Positions 29,418 through 36,758 of a DNA stretch of 36,758 nt are shown here, piece after piece. The position numbers and the translations under genes are program-made. The notes beneath the pieces are model-generated. The model was given only the letters and a program-made list of their open reading frames with translations. It was not told the origin of the DNA and did no database searches. Positions within the stretch are counted from its first letter, which is position 1; every line of letters begins with the position of its first letter. Source of the DNA: a virus; the IMG/VR virus record IMGVR_UViG_3300009537_000076, positions 1 through 36,758 of that record; one strand, 5' to 3'.

Positions 29418-31026
29418 TTGATTTCCTTTCTAAAGCAGCGGAAACCAATCCATTAAACAGAGGTGCAGGATTGCCCAATCTGCTTTTAAATTCAGGATGT
29501 GCTTGAGTTCCAACAAAAAATGGATGATCAATAAGTTCCATCATTTCCACTAAATTTGATTCAGGATTTATTCCAGAAACTTTAAACCCAGCTTTTGACA
29601 AAACTCCAATGTAATCTGGGTTCATTTCAAACCTGTGCCTATGCCTTTCACTAATCAACTTCTTCTTATATAGGTTGGATACCATACTATCTTTACTTAA
29701 TTCACAATCGTAAGCCCCTAGTCTCATTGTTCCAGATTTCTTTCTGATAGCTTCTTGTCCTGGAACAAAGTGGATTATAGGACTTTCAGTGTTTTTATCA
29801 AATTCAGAACTATTGGCATCTTGTATATTACAAAGATTACGGGCAATTTCAATTGCTGCACACTGAAGACCAAGACAGATACCAAGGAATGGAATCTTCT
29901 TTTCCCTTACGTATTTAATAGCCTTGATTTTTCCTTCAACGCCACGAGAGTCAAACCCTCCAGGTACGATTATACCATCGACATCATCAAAATATTTCCA
30001 AATTCCTCTGGCATCCTTGGCTTGTTCAAGTTCTTCAGCAGCGATCCATTTAATTGTCACTCTAGCACTATTAGCAACAGCAGCATGGTAAATTGCTTCT
30101 TTTAGGGAGAGGTAAGCTTCGTCGCAGTTGTCATATTTTCCCACCATAGCAATTTGAATAGAAGGAAGTTCGTGGTTATTTACATATTTTTCTACTAAGT
30201 CTCTATATTTGTAAATTCGGCATGGATTTCTACCAAGTCTTAATTTATCGGAAATAAGATCATCAATATGTCTGTTATAAAATTCAATCGGGACTTGATA
30301 AATGGTTTGAACATCAGGTGCTTCAAAAACTGAATCTCTTGGAACATTTGTTAGACTTGATATTTTATCAAGCATTTTTAAGGGGATTTCACGATCAATT
30401 CTACAAAGCAAAACCTCTGGTTGTAGTCCAAAAGATTGTAAATCCTTCACACTTCTTTGAAGGGGTTTTGTTTTAAATTCTTTGATTGTAGGCACCCAGA
30501 GGATTGGGGCAACAAGAATGATTAGAACTTCTTCATTATTCTTTTGTTTAAATTGTCTAATTGCTTCAAGAAAAGGTCCACTTTCCAAATCACCGACTAC
30601 GCCACCAATTTCACAAATTACAATCTCAGCTTCCTTGCCTAACGATAGAAATCTTTCTTGAATTTTATTAGTAACATGAGGAATTACTTGCACGGTTGTT
30701 CCAAGATATTTTCCGTCCTCATCATCTTGAATGATTTCTTTGTATATTTGCCCGCTGGTAACGATATTTTTTTCTGATACCCTGCAACCTATAATACGTT
30801 CATAATGCCCTAAATCTAAATCACACTCTTTTCCATCATCGCAAAGGAAGACCTCGCCATGTTCCCGTGGAGCAAGAACACCTGCATTACTATTTAAATA
30901 ACCATCACATTTAAGAGGTTGGATTTTATGTCCACGAAGAGAAAGAAGTAGCCCGATACTGGCAGCTGCAATTCCTTTACCAGTACCACTTATTACCCCA
31001 CCAAGAACAAAGATGTATTTGACCAT
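29410..31026 (-). CDS. pyrG: CTP synthase
   Basis: A full two-domain CTP synthase (538 aa) that turns UTP, ATP and glutamine into CTP. The synthase domain has KYIFVLGGVISGTGKGIAAA (P-loop), EHGEVFLCDDGKECDLDLGH with the Mg-binding Asp, and ICEIGGVVGDLES. The class I amidotransferase domain has PGGFDSRG, the nucleophile C384 in GICLGLQ, and H510/E512 in GTQAHPEF. Catalytic residues are present. It departs from the usual type at KCDGYLNSNAGVLAP, where bacteria nearly always have DPYLN and GTM, so it belongs to a divergent branch. No ribosome binding site is clear before the ATG. It would raise CTP for phage DNA and RNA. Confidence 0.92.
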   Translation of the reverse strand: MVKYIFVLGGVISGTGKGIAAASIGLLLSLRGHKIQPLKCDGYLNSNAGVLAPREHGEVFLCDDGKECDLDLGHYERIIGCRVSEKNIVTSGQIYKEIIQDDEDGKYLGTTVQVIPHVTNKIQERFLSLGKEAEIVICEIGGVVGDLESGPFLEAIRQFKQKNNEEVLIILVAPILWVPTIKEFKTKPLQRSVKDLQSFGLQPEVLLCRIDREIPLKMLDKISSLTNVPRDSVFEAPDVQTIYQVPIEFYNRHIDDLISDKLRLGRNPCRIYKYRDLVEKYVNNHELPSIQIAMVGKYDNCDEAYLSLKEAIYHAAVANSARVTIKWIAAEELEQAKDARGIWKYFDDVDGIIVPGGFDSRGVEGKIKAIKYVREKKIPFLGICLGLQCAAIEIARNLCNIQDANSSEFDKNTESPIIHFVPGQEAIRKKSGTMRLGAYDCELSKDSMVSNLYKKKLISERHRHRFEMNPDYIGVLSKAGFKVSGINPESNLVEMMELIDHPFFVGTQAHPEFKSRLGNPAPLFNGLVSAALERKSNA

Positions 31027-31157
31027 AAATCTATCATAGTAGATAGTGAAAAACAGGACAAGCTTATTCCATAGATGGAAGCTTCAAATTAGTAAACTCT
31101 TTTGGTTCTAGGTGGTTCTTTAACTACATCAATCACACTACTGGAATGTAGTCTTCT

Positions 31158-31736
31158 TTAAATTTTTACAAAGTAGGAACTGATAGCTTGATCATAAGCA
31201 GTAATTTTCGCAAAAGCAGTCCTCGCCAAATTCTTGCGAGTTTCTAGACTCAGACCTTTTTGTTCCTGGAGTTCGGTGAGAATTTCTGCGTATTGTGTCG
31301 GATCGGTCACAATAGCCACATCATGGTAGTTCTTGGCTGCCGCCCTTACTAGCGTAAAACCGCCAATGTCGATGTTCTCAATAATCTCTTTGTGAGAGCT
31401 TCCTGATTGGGCAACAATTGCCTCAAATGGATAGAGATTACATACAACTAAATCAATGGGTACAATTTTGTGTTCACTGAGCGTTTGTTGGTGTTGTTCA
31501 TTGTCACGCAGAGCCAGGATTCCGCCGTGAATATGAGGATGGAGCGTTTTTACCCGACCATCCAAGATTTCAGGGAAGCCAGTGACATCAGATATATCAC
31601 GTACCAATAACCCTGCACCCTTCAGGGTTTTACATGTACCGCCCGTTGAAATCAATTCAACACCTAGTTCGCTCAAACCTCTTGCCAGTGGTATTAATCC
31701 TGTTTTGTCGCTGACGCTAAGTAATGCTCGATTCAT
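31158..31736 (-). CDS. purH: Stand-alone IMP cyclohydrolase domain of PurH
   Basis: The 192-aa protein is the N-terminal, MGS-like half of PurH, which closes the ring of FAICAR to IMP: NRALLSVSDKTGLIPLARGL, ELISTGGTCKTLKGAG, VTGFPEILDGRVKTLHPHIH GG, VCNLYPFEAIVAQ, ENIDIGGFTLVRAAAKNYHD. It ends neatly after AFAKITAYDQAISSYF, at the boundary where the AICAR transformylase half (about 320 residues) would begin. I choose ATG 31736, which has AAGGAG 7 bases upstream. Base composition is clearly GC-richer than the genes around it, a sign of recent gain from a bacterium. Whether a phage or host transformylase completes the step is open. Confidence 0.9.
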   Translation of the reverse strand: MNRALLSVSDKTGLIPLARGLSELGVELISTGGTCKTLKGAGLLVRDISDVTGFPEILDGRVKTLHPHIHGGILALRDNEQHQQTLSEHKIVPIDLVVCNLYPFEAIVAQSGSSHKEIIENIDIGGFTLVRAAAKNYHDVAIVTDPTQYAEILTELQEQKGLSLETRKNLARTAFAKITAYDQAISSYFVKI

Positions 31737-31747
31737 TCGGAGTCTCC

Positions 31748-32194
31748 TTAACCATAATGAGGAACTGCAAATTGTTCTTTGCAAGAACGATCAACTGCAT
31801 CACTAATTTTCTTCAAAGTTTCAATTTCAACAATAAGGTGGGAAAAATAATGAGGAACATCCCCACCAAAACTGGTACAACTGGATTTAATCAATTTGAT
31901 ATACTTTTCTTTATAAGCGTATGCTTCAATTAAATTTTCGCCAAAAGACCATCCTCTTGGCGGAACAGTTCCTGTCCAAAAGGGCTTGCGACCACTTGGC
32001 TTTACTGCATTTTCGTATGCATCTAAAATTTCTCTAAAATGATGTTTTTCCAACTCGATATAATCATGTTCTGTGTAAATCGCAAAATTGCCATGACTGA
32101 CCCAATCAAGTTTTATTTTAAATTTATTATCATCATCTTTTATTTTTAAAATATGTTCTGACTCAAACTCTTCAATTAAAAAATTCATTGTCAT
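31748..32194 (-). CDS. Hypothetical protein, 148 aa
   Basis: Not recognised. The first 60 residues are beta-rich (HILKIKDDDNKFKIKLDWVS, NFAIYTEHDYIELEKHHF), the rest is helical with PFWTGTVPPRGWSFGENLIE. It lies 11 bases upstream of the PurH-domain start. Its ATG follows 2 bases after the stop of an 8-codon leader ORF with a strong ribosome binding site, so its translation probably depends on reading of the leader. Confidence 0.55.
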   Translation of the reverse strand: MTMNFLIEEFESEHILKIKDDDNKFKIKLDWVSHGNFAIYTEHDYIELEKHHFREILDAYENAVKPSGRKPFWTGTVPPRGWSFGENLIEAYAYKEKYIKLIKSSCTSFGGDVPHYFSHLIVEIETLKKISDAVDRSCKEQFAVPHYG

Positions 32195-32196
32195 TT

Positions 32197-32223
32197 TTAT
32201 TCACTCGCTTTAAGTGCTTTCAT
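32197..32223 (-). other. Eight-residue leader ORF MKALKASE
   Basis: ATG 32223 follows TAGGAGACCCCAA, the start context shared by several genes here. The frame ends after 8 residues, 2 bases before the ATG at 32194. It may drive translation of the next gene by coupling. Confidence 0.4.
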
Positions 32224-32233
32224 TTGGGGTCTC

Positions 32234-32437
32234 CTATATAAAACAAGTATTCTCCAGACATCCACTACAGAATGTTCCAAGAATAAGTTTTCTGCCATTA
32301 GGGAACACGAGAGTAAGTTGTTTAGTATTTCTGTTTTTACTCTCCCCAATTTGGCCATTTTCGTCCAAATTTACTAAATCAAATGATTGAATTGTGCCAT
32401 CAGCAGCTAATTCGTTTAGTTTAGCTTCAACATTCAT
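32234..32437 (-). CDS. Hypothetical protein, 67 aa
   Basis: The product starts MNVEAKLNELAADGTIQSFD, has a strand LTLVFPNGRKLILGTFCSGC and ends ENTCFI; the two close Cys residues could bind metal. I choose ATG 32437, which has AAAGGTGG 5 bases upstream, over a GTG three codons earlier. Two very short frames precede it. Function unknown. Confidence 0.5.
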   Translation of the reverse strand: MNVEAKLNELAADGTIQSFDLVNLDENGQIGESKNRNTKQLTLVFPNGRKLILGTFCSGCLENTCFI

Positions 32438-32466
32438 CTTTACCACCTTTCATTGCTACGTAATAC

Positions 32467-32493
32467 TTATTTAATTGCTTCTCTTCGGTTCAT
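32467..32493 (-). other. Eight-residue mini-ORF MNRREAIK
   Basis: ATG 32493 overlaps the stop of the 54-aa gene (ATGA) in the context GACCCCGAATGA, close to the start context of its neighbours. It has the same length as the leader at 32223. Whether it is translated is unknown. Confidence 0.25.
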
Positions 32494-32654
32494 TCGGGGT
32501 CAACCAAATAGCCATCAGGTAATTTTAGCCTAAACTCTTTAACTTGTGACCATTTAAGGTTCGCTTCTTGCATATCATCAGCAAAAAAATCATAACAATG
32601 AGAAAGCATGTTGCCAGCATCACTGGTTAAAACATGAACTTCAACTTCGTTCAT
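32490..32654 (-). CDS. Small protein, 54 aa
   Basis: A short gene reading MNEVEVHVLTSDAGNMLSHC, YDFFADDMQEANLKWSQVKE, FRLKLPDGYLVDPE. It is acidic and probably alpha/beta. The ATG at 32654 follows AAGGAAACCCCAA, the same start context as its neighbours, which supports it as a real gene. Function unknown. Confidence 0.6.
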   Translation of the reverse strand: MNEVEVHVLTSDAGNMLSHCYDFFADDMQEANLKWSQVKEFRLKLPDGYLVDPE

Positions 32655-32665
32655 TTGGGGTTTCC

Positions 32666-32842
32666 TTAATATGTCTTTATAAAAGCATCACATTTTTTAT
32701 CTGACTCATCAACGTCTTCTATTTCTAAAAGGTCAAAAATATAAGAAATCTCTCCAGTTTTGCCATCTGAAACTTTTACTGGCGATGTACGTATTTCTTC
32801 GGGCATAGCTAAAATACGATCCGCTAGTTGCTGCCAAGTCAT
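32666..32842 (-). CDS. Small conserved phage protein, 58 aa
   Basis: The protein starts MTWQQLADRILAMPEEIRTS and continues PVKVSDGKTGEISYIFDLLE. The MTWxQLAxxIxxMPxE start is a pattern I know from small phage proteins of unknown function. I choose ATG 32842, with TAGGAG 7 bases upstream, rather than an ATG six codons earlier that overlaps the ribosome binding site. The site itself lies on the stop codon of the previous gene. Confidence 0.6.
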   Translation of the reverse strand: MTWQQLADRILAMPEEIRTSPVKVSDGKTGEISYIFDLLEIEDVDESDKKCDAFIKTY

Positions 32843-32852
32843 TTGGGGGCTC

Positions 32853-33056
32853 CTATGCATTCTTATCTATTATTTTTATTTTTCCAAACCCCTCTGGATT
32901 TCTAACCTTCTCAACAACTTCTTTTGCTTTTTTCATACTAGAGGCAGTAATTAAATCTATATTCCATAGTTTATGCGGCCCATCTGCTGATAAGCAGACT
33001 GGATCAACATAATCGTGATTACCCCATTTCCACCAAGGAACAGAATATATTTTCAT
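32853..33056 (-). CDS. Hypothetical protein, 67 aa
   Basis: The product has MKIYSVPWWKWGNHDYVDPV, a middle with LWNIDLITASSMKKAKEVVE and a basic end (KIKIIDKNA). It resembles small phage proteins with an alpha/beta sandwich, without known function. The ATG follows TAGGAGACCCTAA, where TAA is the stop of the previous gene (TAAATG). Confidence 0.6.
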   Translation of the reverse strand: MKIYSVPWWKWGNHDYVDPVCLSADGPHKLWNIDLITASSMKKAKEVVEKVRNPEGFGKIKIIDKNA

Positions 33057-33479
33057 TTAGGGTCTCCTAAGTCTAATCCCATCCCTCAATCTTTGATTTT
33101 CCTCTTCAAGTTTTTTAATGTAATCTTCTACCGTGCAATCATCTCGCCCCCACTTGCAACCATGAATTGGGCAACAACGTTCGGGAGTTGATAATTCCCG
33201 CAATGCATCAATTGCCACCTGATGCCAAATTTCATTTTTATTTTCACCTAAACAAACTTTAATTAGCTCAACAGCATCTGCATGGAAAGGATGGTTCTCA
33301 TACCACATTATCCAACAGTGAGGACATCTGCCAGTAGGTTTTCTTACAGCCTTATATTTTTTGTGTTTGGGGCAAGTAGTTTCTTTTACCTCAGCCATCA
33401 TTTTCATTACTGCCTCATGAGTATCCTTATATTCTTGTCCTGATGTTTTTCCAAGCATCGTTAGGTTTTCCTTTTTCAT
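33057..33479 (-). CDS. Cys/His-rich hypothetical protein, 140 aa
   Basis: Two metal-type clusters are visible: CPKHKKYKAVRKPTGRCPHC near residues 36-55, and CCPIHGCKWGRDDC near residues 102-115. A coiled-coil end follows (VEDYIKKLEEENQRLRDGI). The protein might bind nucleic acid through its zinc sites. The ATG comes directly after the TGA of the upstream gene. The last codons hold the ribosome binding site of the next gene. Confidence 0.6.
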   Translation of the reverse strand: MKKENLTMLGKTSGQEYKDTHEAVMKMMAEVKETTCPKHKKYKAVRKPTGRCPHCWIMWYENHPFHADAVELIKVCLGENKNEIWHQVAIDALRELSTPERCCPIHGCKWGRDDCTVEDYIKKLEEENQRLRDGIRLRRP

Positions 33480-33926
33480 TCATTGTCTTGCCTCGATTTT
33501 TTCATCATTTTCTTGCCTATAATGTCTCATATCTGGATAATCTAAGAAATCACCTTCATCCGTTTCATAAAAACAACCATCCAATAATTTAATCTTTAAA
33601 TCATGATGACGAATCTTGTAATCCTTAAAAATTGTATTACCATTTTCATCTTTTTTGTGCTTGCCATCCTCATCATATTCATAGATGCGAAAGGCAACAA
33701 TGGTATCTTTGCATTCTACAATATCTTGACCAAACTTATTCTTTTTTCCTGTTGAAGTTGCAGTTGAAAAATCAGGATAAATTAGGAGAAAACCTTCGGT
33801 TTCTGCTGCATTAAATGTTTTCATTTTTGTTTCCATCAAAGGGTTTGTCTGTGCGACAAGGTATTTTTCACCATTTTTAGGTAGTGGAGTACAGTTGCAA
33901 CCATGTTTTTTGAACCATTTAAACAT
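33480..33926 (-). CDS. Hypothetical protein, 148 aa
   Basis: Starting MFKWFKKHGCNCTPLPKNGE, it has a beta-rich middle (EGFLLIYPDFSTATSTGKKN, CKDTIVAFRIYEYDEDGK) and an acidic, His-rich end (EGDFLDYPDMRHYRQEND). I choose ATG 33926, with AAGGGG about 6 bases upstream; a frame start five codons earlier lies deeper in the upstream gene. The gene overlaps the end of the previous one by 8 bases. Function unknown. Confidence 0.55.
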   Translation of the reverse strand: MFKWFKKHGCNCTPLPKNGEKYLVAQTNPLMETKMKTFNAAETEGFLLIYPDFSTATSTGKKNKFGQDIVECKDTIVAFRIYEYDEDGKHKKDENGNTIFKDYKIRHHDLKIKLLDGCFYETDEGDFLDYPDMRHYRQENDEKIEARQ

Positions 33927-34725
33927 TATTCCCCTTAACATAATCAGGTATTATATTGTCAATGTGTTTGTGTTCACGCTCATCAAGTTCTTTTTTAGTC
34001 ATAAACTTGGCAGGTTCTTGATTGAGCATTTTTGGCACCCAATCACTGCCACCACCAATAGAAACTGTACCACAGTTTTGGCACCAATCTATTGGGTCAG
34101 GCAAATTACTAAGTCTTCTCCATTCATGTGCTTGGCAAATCATTTTCTTTTCAGTCTCTCCAATTTTAGTTAAACTCTGTTCACTACAATACAGACATGA
34201 ATAGGGCGACATATTTTTAGTTTGATCTAACTTAACTCTATAAAAAGTACGGTTATGTCCTCCACAGTGTCCATCTTTATTGATTATTGTTCCAATCCCA
34301 GATGTTTCACTTTTTACTCTATCTCCTGATTTGAATTTATCGGTGTAATGTGGAATGCCATTTATACGGCAATGTATTTGAACATCTATTTTTTCTTCAC
34401 ACTTTTGGCATACCATAGTGTCTAAAGAATAAAACTCATTCGGAAGGTACGTATAATGATCACATTTTGGCTTCTCAAGAAATTCAATAAGTAAATCTAC
34501 TGTATTGAAATGCCGTATTAGAAATCCTTTTCCTAAACCTTTTTTATAATATTCAAAACCAGATACAGTTCTAGCAATTTGTTCTTGATTTTTTTTAAAA
34601 TTGCCATATGGTTCTTTTTGCAAAATATTTGAGTGGTAGATTTCTTCTTTCCACTCAAATCCCATACTTCTGATCTTGTGATATTGTTCGTGAGTAAAGT
34701 CAGTGATCTTGAGTGTCACAGACAT
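33919..34725 (-). CDS. Zinc-cluster hypothetical protein, 268 aa
   Basis: The first 85 residues are alpha/beta (LKITDFTHEQYHKIRSMGFE; LLIEFLEKPKCDHYTYLPNE). Then come several CxxC pairs: MVCQKCEEK (about 105), SCLYCSEQ (about 177) and WCQNCGTV (about 215), with a strand region FKSGDRVKSETSGIGTIINK in between that looks like a small SH3-type barrel. It may bind nucleic acid, but no family is recognised. AAAGGAAAC precedes the ATG, inside the mini HAD-like gene. Confidence 0.55.
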   Translation of the reverse strand: MSVTLKITDFTHEQYHKIRSMGFEWKEEIYHSNILQKEPYGNFKKNQEQIARTVSGFEYYKKGLGKGFLIRHFNTVDLLIEFLEKPKCDHYTYLPNEFYSLDTMVCQKCEEKIDVQIHCRINGIPHYTDKFKSGDRVKSETSGIGTIINKDGHCGGHNRTFYRVKLDQTKNMSPYSCLYCSEQSLTKIGETEKKMICQAHEWRRLSNLPDPIDWCQNCGTVSIGGGSDWVPKMLNQEPAKFMTKKELDEREHKHIDNIIPDYVKGNNV

Positions 34726-34728
34726 GAT

Positions 34729-34818
34729 TTAGTTTCCTTTCATATAATCCAAGATAGTACTGCCTAAATCAATAAAAATTGTTGTTGATGCCCAGCATTT
34801 ACATTCTTTTTCATTCAT
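34729..34818 (-). pseudogene. Truncated copy of the HAD-like gene start, 29 codons
   Basis: The short frame reads MNEKECKCWASTTIFIDLGS then TILDYMKGN. Its core matches [20 protein letters not shown] of the HAD-like protein at 35067-35432, and the DNA is also similar (CCAAGAT..T.C.GCC.AAATCAATAAAAATTGTTG on the plus strand in both). It therefore looks like a partial duplicate that kept only the first strand of the fold. Its ATG overlaps the end of the gene upstream and its stop lies 3 bases before the ATG at 34725, so it may still work as a coupled leader. Confidence 0.6.
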
Positions 34819-35077
34819 ATCTTCCACCTTCATTTTCCCATTCTTCTATTGCACGTTGTTTTTCAATAGGATAAGGACAATAAAAATATCCAGTTTCTGG
34901 TTCTGTGCATCCAAGTACCATTTTTAAAAAGCCGATAGTTTCTTCCTTGGATACAACATCGGCTTGGTCTTTTTCTAAATGCTCAATGGCACCTTCAAGT
35001 AATAATTTTATTGTAGGCACCACCTGTTCTATGTTTATTGGATGAATAATGCCTTTATAACCTAATTTATAACTCAA
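34811..35077 (-). CDS. Hypothetical protein, 88 aa
   Basis: The protein has a helical middle (VVPTIKLLLEGAIEHLEKDQ) and a Cys/Tyr-rich end (TGYFYCPYPIEKQRAIEEWE). No family is recognised. It overlaps the HAD-like gene upstream by 11 bases and the mini copy downstream by 8 bases, so it lies between a gene and its partial duplicate. Confidence 0.55.
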   Translation of the reverse strand: MSYKLGYKGIIHPINIEQVVPTIKLLLEGAIEHLEKDQADVVSKEETIGFLKMVLGCTEPETGYFYCPYPIEKQRAIEEWENEGGRYE

Positions 35078-35432
35078 TGTCTTTCAATCCTTCATTTTTC
35101 TTAACATTAATAGCAACTGCCATAGGAACATCTGGAGTAGCACCATTAAGATCATTGATTAGAATCCTTTGACCACTCCCTACATCCATAATTATTTGGT
35201 CATAGGAAATCCCTACTTCTTGCAATTGCTTTTCTGTAATTTCTCGCATTTCTTCTGGCCTACCTGTAACAATAATTATCCTATAACCATCTTCGTGCCA
35301 TTCACTAAACTTTTCGACCACACCATCCAGAGCAACAGGCTTACTCGCAATTTGCTTTTCTCTACCTCCCATATGATCCAAGATGGTGCCGCCCAAATCA
35401 ATAAAAATTGTTGGGCTTGACGTTTTTTTCAA
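35067..35432 (-). CDS. HAD-like phosphatase with altered motif I, 121 aa
   Basis: The layout is of a small cap-less HAD phosphatase: motif I in [16 protein letters not shown], a helix with [20 protein letters not shown] (motif II Thr), [20 protein letters not shown], and motif III/IV in [20 protein letters not shown] followed by NVKKNEGL. The first Asp of motif I is kept, but the second (DxDGT in active members) is Gly (DLGGT), so normal phosphatase activity is doubtful. The start is a TTG that overlaps the stop of isocitrate lyase (TTGA), so translation is coupled. It may act on a sugar phosphate or nucleotide, but the substrate is unknown. Confidence 0.7.
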   Translation of the reverse strand: MKKTSSPTIFIDLGGTILDHMGGREKQIASKPVALDGVVEKFSEWHEDGYRIIIVTGRPEEMREITEKQLQEVGISYDQIIMDVGSGQRILINDLNGATPDVPMAVAINVKKNEGLKDIEL

Positions 35433-36667
35433 AACTGTTCATCCTCTGTAGACCCGCTTAAAGCCAAATTGAACGAACCAATCGTTTCGGCCACAAGGTC
35501 AAAGTATCCAACACCAACCTCTCTTTGGTGTTTGACTGCGGTATATCCTTCTGACTCGAAGGCAAATTCACATTCTTGCAACTCAGAATAAGCAGTCATG
35601 CCAACTTTCTTATAATCCTGTGCCAACTTAAACATACTGTAATTTAAGCAGTGGAAACCAGCCAAGGTAATAAACTGGAACTTATAACCTAATTCGCCAA
35701 GTTCTCTTTGAAAATCACTAATTTCTACGTCAGATAAGTGTTTTTTCCAATTAAACGAAGGTGAGCAGTTGTACATCAGCATTTTGCCAGGATACTTTTC
35801 ATGAATAGCATTGGCAAAAGTTTCTGCTTCTTTTAAATCTGGTGTAGAAGTTTCGCACCAAATAAGATCGCAATAGGGAGCATAGGCAATTCCACGGCGA
35901 ATCGCCATGTTCAAGCCGCCAGTTATTTTGTAAAATCCTTCTGATGTTTGATCAAACCCTTTTGCTCCACCTGTAATAAATTTTTTATCTTCTTTATCTA
36001 TATTAGATGTAAGCAACTTGGCACTCTGAGCATCTGTCCTGGCAATAATCACGGCAGGAATATTCAGTACATCGGCAGCCAATCTTGCAGCTACCAATGT
36101 CTTAATGTGTTGAGATGTAGGAACGAGAACCTTGCCGCCTAAATGACCACACTTTTTTGCACTAGCAAGTTGGTCTTCAAAATGAATTCCTGCTGCCCCA
36201 GCTTTAATAAGACTTTTTGTAAGCTCAAAAACATTTAGGATGCCTCCAAATCCAGCCTCTCCGTCTGCCACCAGTGGAACTAACCAATCTCTAATAGCTC
36301 TGCCATTTTCCATCCATTCAATCTGGTCCGCTCGCCTTAAACAATTATTGATTTTTTTAACAAGTAAAGGCATCGAGTTTACAGCATATAAGCTCTGATC
36401 AGGATACATTTCAAATGAATCATTATTATCTGCTGCAACCTGCCAACCTGAACAATAAATAGCCTCTAGTCCAGCCTTGACCATTTGCATAGCCTGGTTG
36501 CCTGTAACTGCTCCTAGAGCATGAACATATGGCTCTTTATTTAATTTTTGCCAAAGTTTTTTAGAAGTTAGTTTTGCTAAGCTACATTCTTCTACAAATG
36601 ATCCTTGTAGTCTTTTAACTTGCTCTTCAGTATACGGTCTTTTAATACCAACCCATCTATCAGTCAT
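35429..36667 (-). CDS. aceA: Isocitrate lyase
   Basis: A full-length (412 aa) isocitrate lyase, which splits isocitrate to glyoxylate and succinate in the glyoxylate shunt. Segments [60 protein letters not shown] (active-site C173 in KKCGH), [36 protein letters not shown] and [13 protein letters not shown] follow the E. coli enzyme closely. Nothing essential seems missing; a loop near residue 120 is shorter. AGGAG lies 7 bases before the ATG. It is the first whole gene of the minus-strand operon. An aceA gene among phage genes is unusual. No malate synthase is present in the window. Confidence 0.93.
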   Translation of the reverse strand: MTDRWVGIKRPYTEEQVKRLQGSFVEECSLAKLTSKKLWQKLNKEPYVHALGAVTGNQAMQMVKAGLEAIYCSGWQVAADNNDSFEMYPDQSLYAVNSMPLLVKKINNCLRRADQIEWMENGRAIRDWLVPLVADGEAGFGGILNVFELTKSLIKAGAAGIHFEDQLASAKKCGHLGGKVLVPTSQHIKTLVAARLAADVLNIPAVIIARTDAQSAKLLTSNIDKEDKKFITGGAKGFDQTSEGFYKITGGLNMAIRRGIAYAPYCDLIWCETSTPDLKEAETFANAIHEKYPGKMLMYNCSPSFNWKKHLSDVEISDFQRELGELGYKFQFITLAGFHCLNYSMFKLAQDYKKVGMTAYSELQECEFAFESEGYTAVKHQREVGVGYFDLVAETIGSFNLALSGSTEDEQF

Positions 36668-36697
36668 TAATTAATCTCCTGTAAATCTTGATTAAAT

Positions 36698-36757
36698 TTA
36701 TAACGGTATATCCTTCCAATCCCTCTTAGATTCACAATTATCTAAAAATTGTCTATA
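36698..36757 (-). CDS. C-terminal end of an upstream gene (cut by window edge)
   Basis: An open frame enters from the right edge and stops with TAA at 36698-36700. The visible end is YRQFLDNCESKRDWKDIPL. It lies 30 bases before the isocitrate lyase start, so it would be the preceding gene of the same operon. Too short to identify. Confidence 0.4.
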   Translation of the reverse strand, partial: YRQFLDNCESKRDWKDIPL

Positions 36758-36758
36758 A

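Noticed and set aside
31060-31157. Short minus-strand frame ending in VIDVVKEPPRTKRVY between the PurH-domain and CTP synthase genes
   Set aside because: Looks like the tail of a real protein but has only about 20 open codons and no good start; at most a remnant.
1-36758. CRISPR array, rRNA or tRNA genes
   Set aside because: No regular repeat-spacer pattern and no cloverleaf-like stretch was found by eye; a tRNA search program would be decisive.

Overview
The window looks like part of a large AT-rich myovirus genome, distantly T4-like, host unknown. The evidence is a set of tail and neck genes of T4 type (neck proteins like gp13 and gp14, tail completion protein like gp15, two tail-tube proteins like gp19 plus a third tube-like protein, and a baseplate-hub gp26-like protein), a gp55-like late sigma factor, TATAAATA-type elements close to several starts, several homing-type nucleases, dense overlapping genes and constant strand switching. 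Terminase, portal, major capsid and sheath genes are not in the window. I saw no rRNA, tRNA or CRISPR array by eye.

Layout. 1-1.8 kb: two HNH nuclease genes, two unknown genes and a purine-tract/hairpin repeat array. 1.8-11 kb: structural module on alternating strands (gp13-like, a 1058-aa unknown protein, gp14-like, gp15-like, two gp19-like proteins). 10.9-15.8 kb: three glycosyltransferase-type proteins, a zinc-ribbon EDxHD nuclease and the late sigma factor. 15.8-19.8 kb: small unknown genes, a DUF1360-type membrane protein, the gp26-like protein, tiny genes with a repeated KN[YF]WL start, and a third tube-like protein, closed by a strong terminator. 19.8-24.8 kb: a GC-richer, tightly coupled plus-strand operon (ParB/Srx-like protein, small basic protein, predicted ADP-ribosyltransferase-HD fusion, a protein ending in an AcrVA2-like motif, two unknowns, and a paralogue of the C-terminal half of the first gene). 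24.8-29.2 kb: short genes whose products start like T4 capsid-targeting sequences, a PD-(D/E)XK nuclease, a glutamine amidotransferase that seems to start at ATT, and a DUF1003 membrane protein. 29.2-36.8 kb: a long minus-strand metabolic operon with isocitrate lyase, a HAD-like protein and its fragment, many small genes, a stand-alone PurH cyclohydrolase domain and a full CTP synthase.

How it may fit together (inference). The gp55-like factor would read the TATAAATA-like elements in front of late genes, some placed so that the mRNA would be leaderless. At least five short proteins may be packaged in the head through an N-terminal signal cut by a T4-type prohead protease at [L/I]-x-E. The minus-strand operon would support nucleotide supply (CTP, IMP) and carbon flow through the glyoxylate shunt during infection. 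The 19.8-24.8 kb operon is the best candidate for an undescribed host-interaction system.
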